From contig AP019416.1 in the NCBI GenBank assembly GCA_004295565.1, forward strand, positions 3,906,001 through 3,970,000: a stretch of 64,000 bases of DNA, in the 5' to 3' direction. Below the pieces are notes generated by a model. It searched no databases. It was not told the DNA's origin and worked only from the letters and a program-made list of their open reading frames with translations. This stretch comes from Vreelandella olivaria. GTDB taxonomy: Bacteria; Pseudomonadota; Gammaproteobacteria; Pseudomonadales; Halomonadaceae. A program made the translations under genes and the position numbers. Positions 10,753 to 22,331 of this stretch are shown here, piece by piece; positions within the stretch are counted from its first letter, which is position 1; each line of letters starts with the position of its first letter.

Positions 10753-12346
10753 TTGGTATCCAGTTCTAGCAGCTGACATTTATGGGCCAGTGTTCGCTTA
10801 GGTAAGCCAAGGCTTGCAGCGGCTTGGGCGCGATTGCCACCAAAATGCATTAACCGTTGGCGGATGATGGCGGTTTCAACATCGCGAAGTGCTTGGCGCA
10901 AGTCATCGATGTCATTTGGTAAAGGGAGCAAGGTGCTACTTATCGGCGAATTGGGTGCCGTTTGCGCGTCACCCTCTTGCTCCCCTGGTATTAGATAAGC
11001 ATCAATATCCCCACCCTGGGGCGTCATGGCACAGGCATAGTCGATCAGGTTTTTTAACTCACGAACATTACCGGGGTAGTTACGCTGCTGGAGTAAGCGC
11101 AGTGCTGCCGGCGTAATGCCCATATCGTCCCGCGCTTCACGTGCGCAAAAATCGGCAATGAACGATTGCGCCAACTGGGTAATATCATCGCGTCGCTCTG
11201 CAAGCGGTGGCAGGGTGAGCGGAAACTGGCCCAGTCGGTAGTAGAGGTCAGCACGAAAGTTCTGCGCACGAATATGCTCGCGTAGCGGCTGATGGGTAGC
11301 GGCCACTAATCGTAAATCAGCACAGCGCTCTTCACTGGCGCCTAGCGGACGGTAACGGCCACTCTCCAACACTCTGAGCAGCTTGGCTTGCAGCGCTAGC
11401 GGCATGTCACCAATTTCATCCAGAAACAGCGTACCGCCGTCAGCCTGACTGATAAGTCCTTCCTGTGCCTGGTCTGCGCCTGAGAATGCCCCTTTGGCAT
11501 GGCCAAACAGCTCGGACTCAAGCAACGCTTCAGGAATAGCGGCGCAGTTAATCGCCATAAAAGGACCTTTCGAGCGCCCGGAGAGCTGATGGAGCGCACG
11601 CGCCACCCGATCCTTCCCAGTTCCCGTTTCCCTTGCAATAACACCGCCAAGTTGGTTTCCGCCGCTCGCACTACTTGACGCCGCAGTCCTTGCATAGCCT
11701 TCGAGTTTCCCAGCAGTTCCTGCGCTAATTGATCGGCCAACGCTTGCCGACGGGCGCCATCGTTAAGCTTGACTAGCGAATCTCGCAGTGCCCGCGACCG
11801 ATGCCGTTCACCCTGTTCCCGCGACAAACGCGCCCATAATCGGCATAGCAACTCCTCAAACGCCGCCATACCGGGATCATCGTTCAGGGTGCTAATGCGG
11901 CTTCCTTCACCCACCATCAGCAGCACACCCAGCCACTCTTTCTCACCATCCTGGGCACGCAGCGGTCTTATTTGAAGGCACTTCTTTGGCGCCAATTGAG
12001 CAACCTGGTCTTGAAACCCAGCATGATCCAAGCGCGTACGAGCATCACCCACGTTTAATGTGAGCGACTTACCACTGCGGATGACATGGGCATAAGGGTG
12101 ACTAAAATCGCTACAATCAAACTGTGCCGAATTGCCATCGCGGCCCAACCAACGACCACTTCCCTCAACATACAGACACTCAGAGCAATCAAGACCTAAT
12201 CCATCGCATAACACCTGGGCTGCCCGTTTACGCAGCGTTTCCGTGCTTTCGCTCTCCACCAGAGTTAACGCAATGGGCATCGCGGCAAGCGGAGAGAGTG
12301 AACACGCTGTGTTTGCAGCGAAAGTGTCTAGGGCTTGAAGTGTCAT
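10749..12346 (-). CDS. vasH: VasH sigma-54-dependent activator of the T6SS, one frameshift
   Basis: VasH is the enhancer-binding protein that, with RNA polymerase sigma-54, drives hcp and associated T6SS genes. The N-terminal 200 residues form a sensory GAF-like domain ([30 protein letters not shown]). The AAA+ domain follows. Its Walker A loop is broken by an indel near 11635 and is restored as [11 protein letters not shown] in the alternate frame. [16 protein letters not shown] carries a Ser variant of the GAFTGA sigma-54 contact loop, and [14 protein letters not shown] is Walker B. A Fis-type helix-turn-helix closes the protein ([18 protein letters not shown]). The ATG at 12346 lies just after the clpV stop. 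The length of about 532 residues is typical. Its likely target is the promoter at 24952-24967. Confidence 0.93.
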
Positions 12347-12350
12347 GTCG

Positions 12351-14958
12351 TCACGCAACCTCCGCGGTGAATGAGCCCTGTTCAGCATCCACACCTAACA
12401 CGACTCGACTCACCTGCTCACGACGTGCCATGCGCTCAAGCAGCGCTCGGGAAAGCGGCGGCAGCAGCTCACCATCAATCACCGACTCCAGCATACGGGC
12501 GCCGTTTTCACTCCGCGTCGCACGTTTGCAAATCGCCTCCGCCAGGCTGTCATCAAGCACTACCTCGGCCTGACGATGGCGCTCACGGATGCGTGTTGCC
12601 AGGGTATCCAGCTTGGCCTTGACGATGTCGCGCAGAGTATCGCCGTCCAACGGCAGGTAAGGCACCACTTCCATACGCGCCAATAGCGCCGGCTTGAAGA
12701 ATTCGGCCAACACCGGATAGAGCGCAGCGTCGAGCGCAGCGGGGTCATCGCCGTAGCTGACAATCGCTTCGTAACCCAGGTTGGAAGTCAGGAAGAACAG
12801 CACATTTTTGCAATCAATCACGCGCCCTTCGCCATCGGCCAATTCGCCTTTATCAAACGCTTGATAGAAAAGGTTCAGCACATCGGGATGAGCTTTTTCG
12901 ACTTCGTCCAGCAGCACCACCGAATAGGGGCGTTGACGGATCGCTTCGGTAAGTAGCCCTCCTTCACCAAAACCGACGTACCCCGGTGGAGAACCAATCA
13001 GTCGTGAAACCGTATGCTTCTCTTGGTATTCCGACATATTGATCGTGGTGAGGAATTGACGGCCGCCATACAGCTGGTCGGCAATTTGTACCACGGTTTC
13101 GGTTTTACCTACGCCGCTGGGGCCTACCAAAAGAAACGCGGGCGCCCCGGGCGGCGAAGATCAGCACGGGCGGTTAATAGATGGCGGTGGATACGCTCAA
13201 TCGCACTGCTCTGCCCCTGGATTAGCGCATCCAGATGCGTGGGCAGTTCGGTGAGTCGCGTTAGCTCGTCGCTGGTCATTCGCTCAACCGGCACGCCAGT
13301 CCAGTCGCCAATCACCTGGGCGATCTGGGCTTCCTCAACGCTAGGATTGACCAGGGCAAATGTCTCTTGCAGTTGGGCCAGTTGCTGCTCCCGTTCGGCG
13401 AGCGCTTGATGAACCCCCTCGGGAAGTTGATCCACGGCATCGCCCTCCGTTGCCTCTAGCAGTTGGCGATGTAGCGTCACAATGGCATCGACGCATTCGC
13501 GCTGCGCTTGCCAGGCGGCTTCCAGGCTTGCCAACTCCTCTTCCAGCTTGGCTAAGCGCTCAGTTAAGTCTTGGTGGAGCTCGCTATCGGGTTCGCGCCC
13601 CAACAGGCGTTCACGTTCAACCTGGTCGCGCTCGCGCAGTGCGGCGATATGTTCACTCTGAAGATGACTGAGCTTACGCGGTGGCGTATCTAGAGCTTGC
13701 GCCAGCCGGGTACAGGCGGTGTCCAGCACATCAATGGCTTTATCGGGCAACTGCCGACCGGCCAAATAGCGGGCAGAAAGCGCGGCAGCAGCACGCAGGC
13801 CGCTATCGCCAATCAGCACACCGTGGGCGCGTTCATACACATCGCGTAGGCCGCGTAGAATCACCAGCGCCTGCTCAACGCTTGGCTCGGAAAGCGCAAT
13901 CGGCTGGAAGCGCCGCGACAGCGCCGGGTCTTTTCGAAGTACTTTTGTACTCCCGCCAGGTGGTGGCGGCGATAGTGCGTAGCTCCCCCCGCGCCAGCGC
14001 AGGTTTGAGCAAGTTGGCCGCATCGCCGCCACCCTCCTGGTTGCCAGCACCGATCAGCGTGTGTGCTTCATCGATAAACAGCAGCGTAGGGCGTGGTGCG
14101 TTTTTGACTTCGTCGATCACTGCTTTCAGGCGTTTTTCAAATTCGCCTTTCACCGCGGCACCGGCTTGCAGTGCGCCCAAATCAAGGGTGAGCAGTTCAA
14201 CATCTGCCAGCGCCGTGGGCACTTGGCCAGCCACAATACGGGCGGCTAAACCTTCTACTACGGCACTTTTACCCACTCCCGCATCGCCAATCACGATGGG
14301 GTTGTTTTTGCGCCGACGCCCCAGGATATCGAGCATTTGGTCGATTTCCGGGTCGCGTCCCAGGACAGGGTCTAGCTCACCATTGCGGGCTTGCTCCGTC
14401 AACGAGGTGGCAAAACGTGCCAGCGCACTGTCATCGCCAGCAGGATGGGCAGCCTGGCGCTGGCTAGCGCCCCACTCTGGGTGCTTCTGCTGAGTCTGCT
14501 GTTAAGCGCTCTAAGTGACGGCGTAAATTTTCGCGATTGATATCTTCCAGTAACGCCACGCTCTTCGGCCCCAAGTAGCGAGGGGCATTGTGCAGTAGCG
14601 CTGTGAAAAGCACGCCGCTGCGTAGCGCTTGATGACCGTACTCGGTGGTTGCCAGCAACCAGGCATCCTGGAGCAACTCGACTAATAGCGGTGAAAAGCT
14701 GGGTGTCGACACCTCAAGATCACGCGGCGGACGGCTCTCCTCCGCCATTCTTGCGCGCAGCTCCTCGACATCGACATCAAGCGTTTCCAGCAGTATGCGC
14801 ACATCACACAGCGGCTGGTCGACCAGCGCCAGCATTAGGTGCCCGGTGGTCACCTCGGGTGCTTGCTGTTCGGCGCACAATACGGCCGCCTGCTCCAGAC
14901 CCTGGCGAGCAATTTCATTTAGTCGACTAATAAGCGCCGGTAGCTCTACCCTGAGCAT
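12351..14958 (-). CDS. clpV: ClpV (TssH) AAA+ ATPase recycling the T6SS sheath, frameshifted
   Basis: ClpV disassembles the contracted TssBC sheath. It starts at ATG 14958 with MLRVELPALISRLNEIARQG and a Clp-N double repeat. After an indel near 14465 comes AAA domain 1: GDAGVGKSAVVEGLA (Walker A) and TLLFIDEAHTLIGAG (Walker B). A shift near 13940 follows, then the coiled middle domain with the paired KLEEELASLEAAW-type heptads. A shift near 13135 leads to AAA domain 2: GPSGVGKTETVVQIAD, SRLIGSPPGYVGFGEGG and VLLDEVEKAHPDV. It ends ...AEVA at 12351. The reconstructed length of about 869 residues matches ClpV. The middle domain and the TssH position between tssL and vasH distinguish it from housekeeping ClpB. 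Confidence 0.95.
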
Positions 14959-14966
14959 GGGATCTC

Positions 14967-15809
14967 CTAACGGTAAATTTGGTTAAGAAGCGAAGTAATC
15001 TGTTCGGCTTGCTGATCAAGCGACCAGGAAAAACCCAGATACACGGCCACCATGGCGACCCCAAATAGGGTAAATATTCCCCATATAGGAAATCCGCTAC
15101 GCATACCTTGGCGGCCTTTTACGACATTACGCAGCGGCTGGGTGAGCGCGTCCTCGGGTGGCTGATCAAGCGTGGCTAATTGGTCACCCAACGCCCGGAC
15201 AATTTGCTCGTACTCATCGCGCCCGTGGGACATCACACGGTAACGGCCCTCAAAACCAAGGCACAGACAGAGATAAATAAACGCCAACATGTCACGGTAG
15301 CGCTGGGGCTCTTGCTGTAGACGCGAGAGAATGGAGAACACTTTTTCGCCGCCCCAGGTTTCATTATGAAAACGTGTTAGCAGCGAGTGCTCGGCCCACT
15401 TACTCTGTCGACCCCACGGCATCCCCATGACGGCTTCATCAATAAAGGAGCAAAGGACATATCGGTAAGCGAGTAGAGTGGCCCGGTCATAGCCCTGCTC
15501 AGTGAGCTCAATTTCGATAGCAGCGATCTCGTCGACTACCTGCCGATAGAGGCGTTCAACATCGCCTGCGCTATCAAGCTGACGCACACGCACCACCATG
15601 CCAAGCAGGCTGCTAGCAGCATCCACCAGTGGGTTAAGGTTGTGACCACGCAGACGAAACCAGTAGTCTTCATCGGCATCCAATTGCTCGGCATGGCTAT
15701 GGATGAGATGTTCCAGGCCATGCTCATTAATCAGATCTTCATGACGGACTTTGTCGCTTGCGCCACGTGGTCGTACAGAGCGTTGATCTTCGTTTGCAAG
15801 ATGCTGCAT
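14967..15809 (-). CDS. tssL: TssL (DotU/IcmH) inner-membrane T6SS protein
   Basis: This is an intact 280-residue gene. TssL is a C-tail-anchored protein that pairs with TssM and links the membrane complex to the baseplate. The cytoplasmic hook domain contains NPLVDAASSLLGMVVRVRQL, YRYVLCSFIDEAVMGMPWG and HNETWGGEKVF, the hallmark DotU segments. One membrane helix near the C-terminus (FPIWGIFTLFGVAMVAVYLG) is followed by a short periplasmic tail ending NQIYR. There is no peptidoglycan-binding OmpA extension. It lies 3 bases after the tssK stop and 8 bases before clpV, so the three are one transcription unit. Confidence 0.95.
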   Translation of the reverse strand: MQHLANEDQRSVRPRGASDKVRHEDLINEHGLEHLIHSHAEQLDADEDYWFRLRGHNLNPLVDAASSLLGMVVRVRQLDSAGDVERLYRQVVDEIAAIEIELTEQGYDRATLLAYRYVLCSFIDEAVMGMPWGRQSKWAEHSLLTRFHNETWGGEKVFSILSRLQQEPQRYRDMLAFIYLCLCLGFEGRYRVMSHGRDEYEQIVRALGDQLATLDQPPEDALTQPLRNVVKGRQGMRSGFPIWGIFTLFGVAMVAVYLGFSWSLDQQAEQITSLLNQIYR

Positions 15810-15812
15810 GGC

Positions 15813-17143
15813 TTAACTCCTAATGGCCCAGAACTGCATTTCCAGCCCTGGAAATTCACCGGCGACATGGAAGGCAAACCCGCTGGCCCCATTGAGCATT
15901 CCCCACGCTTCGCTCTGGCGATCCAACTGGAAGTAGCTGTAGCCGGCGTGGTAAGGCAGCTCGCGAGGTGCAACCGGTAAAGGTTCAAGCGGCACACCGG
16001 GGAGCTGTAGGCTGATGAGATCGCGGATACGCTCGACGCTGGCCACTTTGGTTTGTTGCAAAGAGTTTGCGCAAGCGCTCGTTAGGCATGTCGGCCCTAA
16101 CGGCCAGGATGAACTCCGCAGACTCAATCAGGCTAACGTCAGAAAGCGGTGCCACCAGCAGGCCAAATCGGCGCGCCTGTAGCTGAATGGCGACAGCGCG
16201 TGGTTCAAGTACGGTAGAAAGTGCCTGACGCAACATCTTCATCAGCGGTCGGAAAGCACGCTCGGGGTGGTCATGATCGTAAGCGGGGCATTCGGGCGGT
16301 AGCCGCGACTCATCGGTAAAGGTCACCAGTTCACAGGCTACTTCATGCATGGTGTCGTAAAGCCGCTCGGTGGAGCTGGCCCAGCCGTGCAAGATGCTGA
16401 AAACGGGGCTGGGCACGGTTAAGGAGCTGCAGCAACATAAAATCAGAGACGTCGGCCACACCGGCTTGATGCGGCGTAGAGAGGCGCTGAGCGATATTGC
16501 GCGCCCGCTCTCGCATTAAACCGGCCATCTCGCCCACAAACCGTTGCAGCCCTGGCGCTGCTTGAACGTTAAGCAGGGTGGGCAAGAATTGCTCATCAAG
16601 CACTAAACTGCCATCTGGGCGACGCTCAATAATGCGTGCCACAGAAAGGCAGGCGTAACCGCTGCGGTCATCGCTCTCTAACAGTAAGCGTGGAGAAACC
16701 CGCGCCACCTCAAGCTCCGCCGTAGCGCCATCGCGGGAGTGAAGGTCACGTACGCTACGTGAGGAGAGGCGATAGCGTGCAGGTAGCTCGTCGCCCGGCC
16801 AGCGCACCTCGCCCACACCGTCTGTGGCCAACGGCAGACCCAGATAGACCACCTGATTGGTAATGCTGGCGTCGCTAATTTCTAGCGGGCTAGGTTCGAT
16901 ATCATCGGCCGGTAGTTCAAAAGCGACCCCATCCGGCATAACGCCGCTGGCACGGCTAATGGCAATACGCCCAAAGCTTAAAAATTCACTATTCAACTCC
17001 AGCGTATGGAAGCCATATAAATAGTGGCTAATCCCTTTGAGTCGTGCATCTATCAGTCCTTCAACACTACGCTGCTGCTGCTGGAAGTGCTGAGGCTTAA
17101 TAAATAGCCCTTCGCTCCACACCACACGATTTCGGCTAGCCAT
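15813..17143 (-). CDS. tssK: TssK baseplate-membrane connector, two frameshifts
   Basis: TssK trimers connect the T6SS baseplate to TssL/TssM. The N-terminus MASRNRVVWSEGLFIKPQHF is diagnostic: the conserved W-x-E-G-x-F-x-x-P-Q-H-F block. The first frame runs to about 16420 (FMLLQLLNRAQP). The second, to about 16050, holds the helical domain (WASSTERLYDTMHEVACELV). The third ends FPGLEMQFWAIRS at 15813 and contains the C-terminal receptor domain (YFQLDRQSEAWGMLNGASGF). The reconstructed length of about 443 residues is normal. The start overlaps the tssJ stop (TAATG). Confidence 0.94.
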
Positions 17144-17682
17144 TACTCCTCCTTCCTTAGTTCTACTTCACTATCCCGGAGGTGAACCAGTAAGTGGTAG
17201 TGCTCGCCACGACTCTTCACCTTAACGACCTTCTTCCACTCCGCCTCGTTGGGCGTTGCGTAGAAAGCAATCAGCCCGATGTAGCGTGTCTCTTCGTCAA
17301 TGTCGAAAGGCTCATAAAACTTCCACTGCCCAGGCAGCAGGGTAAAGTCATCGTGGGTGAGGTAATTGGTACCCAGCGCTTCCTCTAAATCACTGCTCAG
17401 TTGACCTAGATCAGCGGCCATCAACATGGAGTCATCTTTTAACTGCAGTACCTGAAAACGCAGCGGCGTACCTTCACCATCCACATTGGTATTGACGTTT
17501 GGCTCAGCAATCATGCTTAAGTCAACTGTGGTGGGCTGATCTTCGGGGTAGCCGACAGGAATAGAGGGGTCGCGCATTACCTGCCATGCTTTGCCCGTGG
17601 CTTCACGGGTCGAGGCACAGCCTGCTAGCAGCAGAATGATGCAAAGCAGCCAGGCAAGCCGGGCAATGCTGTGCACGTTCAT
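17143..17682 (-). CDS. tssJ: TssJ outer-membrane lipoprotein of the T6SS
   Basis: This is an intact 179-residue protein. The signal sequence ends in a lipobox (LLLAGCAS, Cys at about residue 22), giving a lipid-anchored periplasmic protein that binds the TssM C-terminal domain. The transthyretin-like fold is suggested by TPLRFQVLQLKDDSMLMAAD, an L1-type loop with LGTNYLTHDDFTLLPGQ, and RYIGLIAFYATPNEAEWKKV. It overlaps tagH upstream by 4 bases and tssK downstream by one codon, so coupled translation is expected. Confidence 0.93.
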   Translation of the reverse strand: MNVHSIARLAWLLCIILLLAGCASTREATGKAWQVMRDPSIPVGYPEDQPTTVDLSMIAEPNVNTNVDGEGTPLRFQVLQLKDDSMLMAADLGQLSSDLEEALGTNYLTHDDFTLLPGQWKFYEPFDIDEETRYIGLIAFYATPNEAEWKKVVKVKSRGEHYHLLVHLRDSEVELRKEE

Positions 17683-19113
17683 GCCTCCTCCCGCTGCTGG
17701 CGACGTACCGATTGGTCATAGGCTTGTTCAAAGACTTCCCAAAACAGTTTTTGAAAGCCTTGTTGACGCCCCGAGTTAAGCTCTCGGTAGTAGTAGTGGT
17801 ACATTTCCCAAGCCCAGCCCCCTTCGTCTTCAATACGATTACCCGCACCACGGTATGCATGGAAACGCTTGAGCAGCGCGTCAGGGGAGAACGCATCCAG
17901 TATGGCGCCCAATGCATGACCAATGGCTTCCTCCACGGCGGCTTGATGCTGTCCCTGGTGGCGCAAACACTCTGCTACCGCCTCAGGCGCTGATAAATGT
18001 ACCGGGCTACGCTGGGCAGAAAAGAGGGTCTCAGCGGTCTCGTTATAAGATTGACCAAGGCGCAGAGGATTATCTTCGATCGGCTGTAAACGGCGGTCTC
18101 TAAGTGGGTACTTACTATCGCTCTGCGCCTGCTGCAGTAAGCGCAAGCCATCTATAGTCGCGCGTAGAGTGTGCCCCGCCTCTTCTAGAAATGCTTGCTG
18201 CTCCTCGCTATCGCGGAAGGGTAAATCAAGACCTAACCCTCTTAACAGAGGGTCTGCCCCCACATGACCAAGCGATTGCGTTGTTGGCTTTTGCCAGCGA
18301 TCTTCCAGTTGCTCCCCAACAGAGCGCTCCAAATCGTTTATCTGCCGCTCATCCATACCGTTGCTCCTCTGCGTTGTTGTGCCTTTCGGTGTTCTGATAT
18401 CGGGTAGGGTTAAGGCTTCCTCATGGCGCTCTTGTTGCTGCCACTGCCCCCGATTATTTGCATATGCTGGCTCTTGGAATTTATGTCCTTGACCAGCATT
18501 CCCTTGATACGCTTGCTGGCGATATGAGAGCGACATGGCCTCAAGCGGTTCCATGGCGTCCGACGACTTCTCTTCGTGGTCTAACGCCACCATCGGGTCA
18601 TTCGCGGTCGAGCCTGGCACAGCTCCCCTAAGGCTTCCATTGGGTCGCCTTTTTCTGCTTCATGAATGAAGGTATGCCCGCCCCTGCTGACCAAACAGCG
18701 CCTTGGGTCGTGACCTCGTCATGCTCTTCGTCAATGAGTGTGGCCAGCGAGTGCACACCTGGCTGCCATGCGTGACGATCACCGAGATGTACCTTCAAGC
18801 GATACTCGCCAATCATCAGCTCATCACCATCGCGTAGAGCAACCTTTCGATGCCGCCCAATTGGAAGCGTCGTCCGGTTAATAAAGGTGTGTCCACTCAG
18901 ATCTACTAGGCAGAACTTGCCATCGATTTTGGTGATTTCGGCATGTCTGGGCCTAATTCGCCCGCTATGATCTTGTAGTAACCAGTTATCTTGTCGGCCA
19001 CTTCCCAGCGTGCCCCCTTCGTTATGGAAGACAAAGCTGCTGGTCGAGCGCCCTTCGAGCTGCTCACTGTTGATGACAACCAAGGTGATGGCGTCTAGTT
19101 GATTGGAATGCAT
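17679..19113 (-). CDS. tagH: Fha/TagH, FHA-domain T6SS protein, frameshifted
   Basis: This protein is a phosphothreonine-reading scaffold used in post-translational control of many T6SSs. Residues 25-110 form an FHA domain (GGTLGSGRQDNWLLQDH, IRPRHAEITKIDGKFCLVDL, INRTTLPIGR, LRDGDELMIGEYRLKV). Two indels near 18600-18640 join it to a Gln-rich linker. The C-terminal TagH domain follows, with DPLLRGLGLDLPF, EEAGHTLRATIDGL, PLRLGQSYNETAETLF and GWAWEMYHYYYREL. Without the indels it is one protein of about 478 residues. No PpkA kinase or PppA phosphatase gene is in this cluster, so the FHA role may be structural or use an external kinase. Confidence 0.9.
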
Positions 19114-19116
19114 GGA

Positions 19117-20098
19117 TTAACTCGTCATCTGAATGCGTACACGACGGCGCTTAGTGTTGCCGTCGCTCTCTGGATCAACAACAACCAAGCTGGCATGACC
19201 CGGCATCCCCCAAACGCATGGGCTTTACCTCGCTATCCAGCAATTCAAGTTCGAGGTCATAGGCTAAAGGCTCTCGTAGTACAAAACTCACCAGCGTTTT
19301 AAGGGGCTATGCTCTTCACCATCAGGTAGAAAATCTCTAAATCGCGCCAGGCTTAAACCGCGCAGGCACAGCGCAAATTTGCCATTCACATCCGCAACAC
19401 GCTCGCCTGCGACCATGTCACCACCAAGTGTCATCCCCGAGACCCCCATACAACTGCGCTGATCCAGAGGAATCTCCACCCAGCGCTGCACCCACTCTTC
19501 TATCTGTACCTGTGCTAAGTCGAAACAGTGTCCAACAATGCCGCTAACCACATCAGGCGAGCGCGACCGTCCAGCCAAGAGGCCCGCATAAGCGAGCATT
19601 TTGCTCCAGTTGATCGGTGTTTCACCGCGCAGATCACTATCAGCGAGCCCAACCAACGCAAATATTGCGGCAGAAAAACCATCTTTCGCATCGTTTTGAT
19701 AGCGAACGTAGTGGCGATATTTTCGCCAGCTACGATGCACGAGCGTTAAGAGTCGATGGTTAAAGAAGTCGAGGAAATCACCCGCGTCCCCTTCTTGGTG
19801 AGCGGCGTTATGCGCCAAGGTTTCCAGGTAATAACCGGGTAACGGCGATTGCGACCCCTGTAATCCCAGGAAACTGACTTCCATCTCGTACTGGCCGACT
19901 TGGGTTTCACTCAGGGCAAGCACATCGCTGCCCGGAAAGCCCAACGACGCAGAAGCGGTATAGCGCACGCGCTGAAATGAGGGCACGCTACCGCCATGCC
20001 GCTGCTCTAAATCATCGTCATGATGACGGTGCAGAAGCTCTACTAGTTGATAAAATTCGTAACGTCGCGCCCCCGAATGACCGGTGCCAGCGCTACAT
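19117..20098 (-). CDS. tssG: TssG (VasB/ImpH) baseplate protein, ends frameshifted
   Basis: TssG is part of the TssE-F-G-K baseplate wedge. The open central frame holds YEFYQLVELLHRHHDDD, VRYTASASLGFPGSDVLAL, GLQGSQSPLPGYYLETL and FLDFFNHRLLTLVHRSWRK, all family landmarks. At the C-terminus two indels between 19170 and 19300 break the frame; repaired, it reads RLGDAGHASLVVVDPES and stops at 19117. At the N-terminus no in-frame ATG exists. The last Met codon of tssF at 20098 is the likely start if one base is missing there, so the 5' end is uncertain. The length of about 325 residues is normal. Confidence 0.88.
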
Positions 20099-21854
20099 CA
20101 GGGGCTGCTGCCCCACCTGTAAGGTCCATTGATAGCGCTCTTGGTTATGACGGTTAATGACATGCAATTCGTGAAAAGAGTTAATGCTTGCGTACAGCGA
20201 GAAGAAGCGCGCCAGCACACTGCCAAACAGGTAGAGGCTGCCCTCATCACCAAAAGCCTCTTGATCCAATGTCATTACCGAGCGCAGCCCACGCACGGGC
20301 AAACCTTTGCGCAGGCGATCAACAGACTGGGTGTCAATTTCAAGAATGCCGGCTAGCCTTTTTTGCGCAACCCGTTCTGCTTGCCTGTCTACTAAGGCTC
20401 GGAAATCATAGGCACGCAGTACCGAGCACAGCGCATCACGCTCGAGCAAGGAGAGGTAGTTGAGCGACAAATTTGAGATTAATATCCATAGCAGCCCATC
20501 ATCGAGTGCAGGGCGTAGCACCGGGGTCGGCCGGGTAATATTGCGGAAGGTAGCGTAAGCAGGGCTTTCCTCCGTTGCCACGCACAAATCGCCTATCGTT
20601 AGCTGCTCTGGTAACTCACGATTACTGCAGGTCAGTTGCAGAGAAACCGTTTCACGACGACCAAGACAGGCGCGCTCATCCCCGCGAACAAAGGCGATGT
20701 CGTGATCAAAACCATCGCTGCGCAGGCTGTCACGCACTCGAACACGGTAGTAGAGGGACTCCCTGCCCCGGTCACGCTCAATTTGATGCTGAAAACTCTC
20801 AAAAGGAACATAGCGGCGTGGCTTTTCTTGCCACTCAGTGCGCCCGCCTTCCAGCGTTCCCAACACCTCATCAACGCTAAAAATTTCAAAGTGCGAAGGG
20901 GCGCGGCTATTAGGCCGTATTCGGTACTCGCTGCGCTCGCCACTCAAATCAATAGGTTCAGCATCATGCTCGAAAAGGTTGATCGCCGGCGTACAGTAAA
21001 GCGCCAGATGCTCATCCTTCACCCGTGCATCGGTTGGCAAGGTACGTGAAAATACAAAGCGCAGCGTGACGTTGCTCGCCGTGCCAGCAGGCAAATAGTG
21101 CCCGAGCCCTAAAATATCAAAAAAATGGAAAGCCTCCGGAAAACAGAGGTACTCCTGCAAAATGCGATACCCCTGATGAACATTCTGCGGGTAAGGAAGG
21201 AGCGCTTGATCACGCTCATACCCAACAGCCTTTAGCGCATCAGCAGGTAGGCGCTGACTCTGACCATCAATTTCCAACTCCAGCCGTGAAAGATAGTGGC
21301 TCATCCATAAATAAAGTGTACGTGCGGTGTAGCCATCACCCCCAAATGCAAGCGCAGCGAGTCGATGCCCATGGCATTCATCGGTTGGTCGCTACGCACT
21401 TCCATCGCAAGCTCTACGATTGAGGACTCCCGCGTATGACGCGCATCCACACCTATCGGCGCCAATGGATAGAGCGATACATCATGGCAAGTTCTGAACA
21501 GGCACGGCGTGCCCTCTATCGGCTCACTGGCAAGTTCCGTTCCACGCTCAACACGTTGCTGCTGACTCAGGGAGTACCAGCTAGGCGTAAATTGAACCAC
21601 CGTCATGCTGGGTACAGGCCGCAAATAATTCGGCCACAGCATGCTGATTAGCGAGTGCGTCAGCTCGGGGAACTCATCCTCGACTTTTTCGCGCATCCGC
21701 CCGGTGAGAAACGCAAACCCTTCCAATAACCGCTCTACGTCAGGATCCGTGCTGCGCTCGGACAAGAAGCGGCTTAAGCCGGGGTTTGCATCGGCAAACT
21801 CCCGCCCTTGGCGCTTTAAAAATTGAGCTCGTCACGATAGTGGCGATTCAGCAT
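20093..21854 (-). CDS. tssF: TssF (VasA/ImpG) baseplate protein, two frameshifts
   Basis: TssF is the main T6SS baseplate wedge protein. From the ATG at 21854 the sequence reads MLNRHYRDELNF, then hits a false stop in a run of five T. One extra T restores NFLKRQGREFADANPGLSRF and the downstream frame (DPDVERLLEGFAFLTGRMREK, LWPNYLRPVPSMTVVQF). A second indel at about 21303 joins the 403-codon C-terminal frame, which has RILQEYLCFPEAFHFFDI, LLWILISNLSLNYLSL and ends LQVGQQPLM. The reconstructed length is about 587 residues. The typical C-terminal G-Q-x-P-L is present. Confidence 0.94.
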
Positions 21855-21872
21855 TCGTGCCTCTCAGGCATA

Positions 21873-22319
21873 TCAGTTGAGACACTGATAACGCTTGTTG
21901 TTAAGCAACAAATCGATAGTCGCTTGGGTGTTTTCTCTGCCTAAAGCGATGGTGGCATGCACCTGAAAGCGCAGTTGCAACGGATCACCATGGTTAGGTA
22001 ACGACTCAACGTCCACACGTTTGACCCGCGGCTCATAGCGCTCAATACACTGACAAATTGCGCGTTGAATATTGCGCTCCAGATCCAGAACACCAATCGT
22101 GGCATCGTTGAAGTCGAGCAAGCCGAGCTCGGGCGCACAGGCGCTGTTACCAGGATGGCTGTTCAGCAAGTCAACTAAGTGGCGTTTGATCGACTCGACA
22201 ACGTCCACCAACTCGTCGGCTTCTTTTCGCAACACGGGTTGGTGGGGAGCGGCAAGCCTTTCAAACAAGCGGCCTCCTAGCGGCGCCCTCCCCAAAAACC
22301 CTCCGCTCTCCGTTGCCAT
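21873..22319 (-). CDS. tssE: TssE gp25-like baseplate protein
   Basis: This is an intact 148-residue protein. TssE resembles phage T4 gp25 and nucleates sheath assembly at the baseplate. It contains LFERLAAPHQPVL, ESIKRHLVDLLNSHPGNSAC, LLDFNDATIGVLDLERNIQR and an E-P-R segment (IERYEPRVKRVDV), the gp25 core. Of two adjacent Met codons the second, at 22319, is chosen because AAGGGA lies about 8 bases upstream. It follows tssC by a few bases once the tssC end is corrected. Confidence 0.93.
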   Translation of the reverse strand: MATESGGFLGRAPLGGRLFERLAAPHQPVLRKEADELVDVVESIKRHLVDLLNSHPGNSACAPELGLLDFNDATIGVLDLERNIQRAICQCIERYEPRVKRVDVESLPNHGDPLQLRFQVHATIALGRENTQATIDLLLNNKRYQCLN

Positions 22320-22331
22320 CACTGCTTTCCC

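Noticed and set aside
13681-14493. A 270-codon plus-strand frame across clpV
   Set aside because: It mirrors the AAA1 domain codons on the other strand; its composition is low-complexity Ser/Ala/Pro typical of a shadow frame.
22261-22331. A 23-codon C-terminal extension of TssC running into tssE
   Set aside because: One extra A in a run of four removes the consensus stop after L-D-K-E; the extension has no family counterpart.
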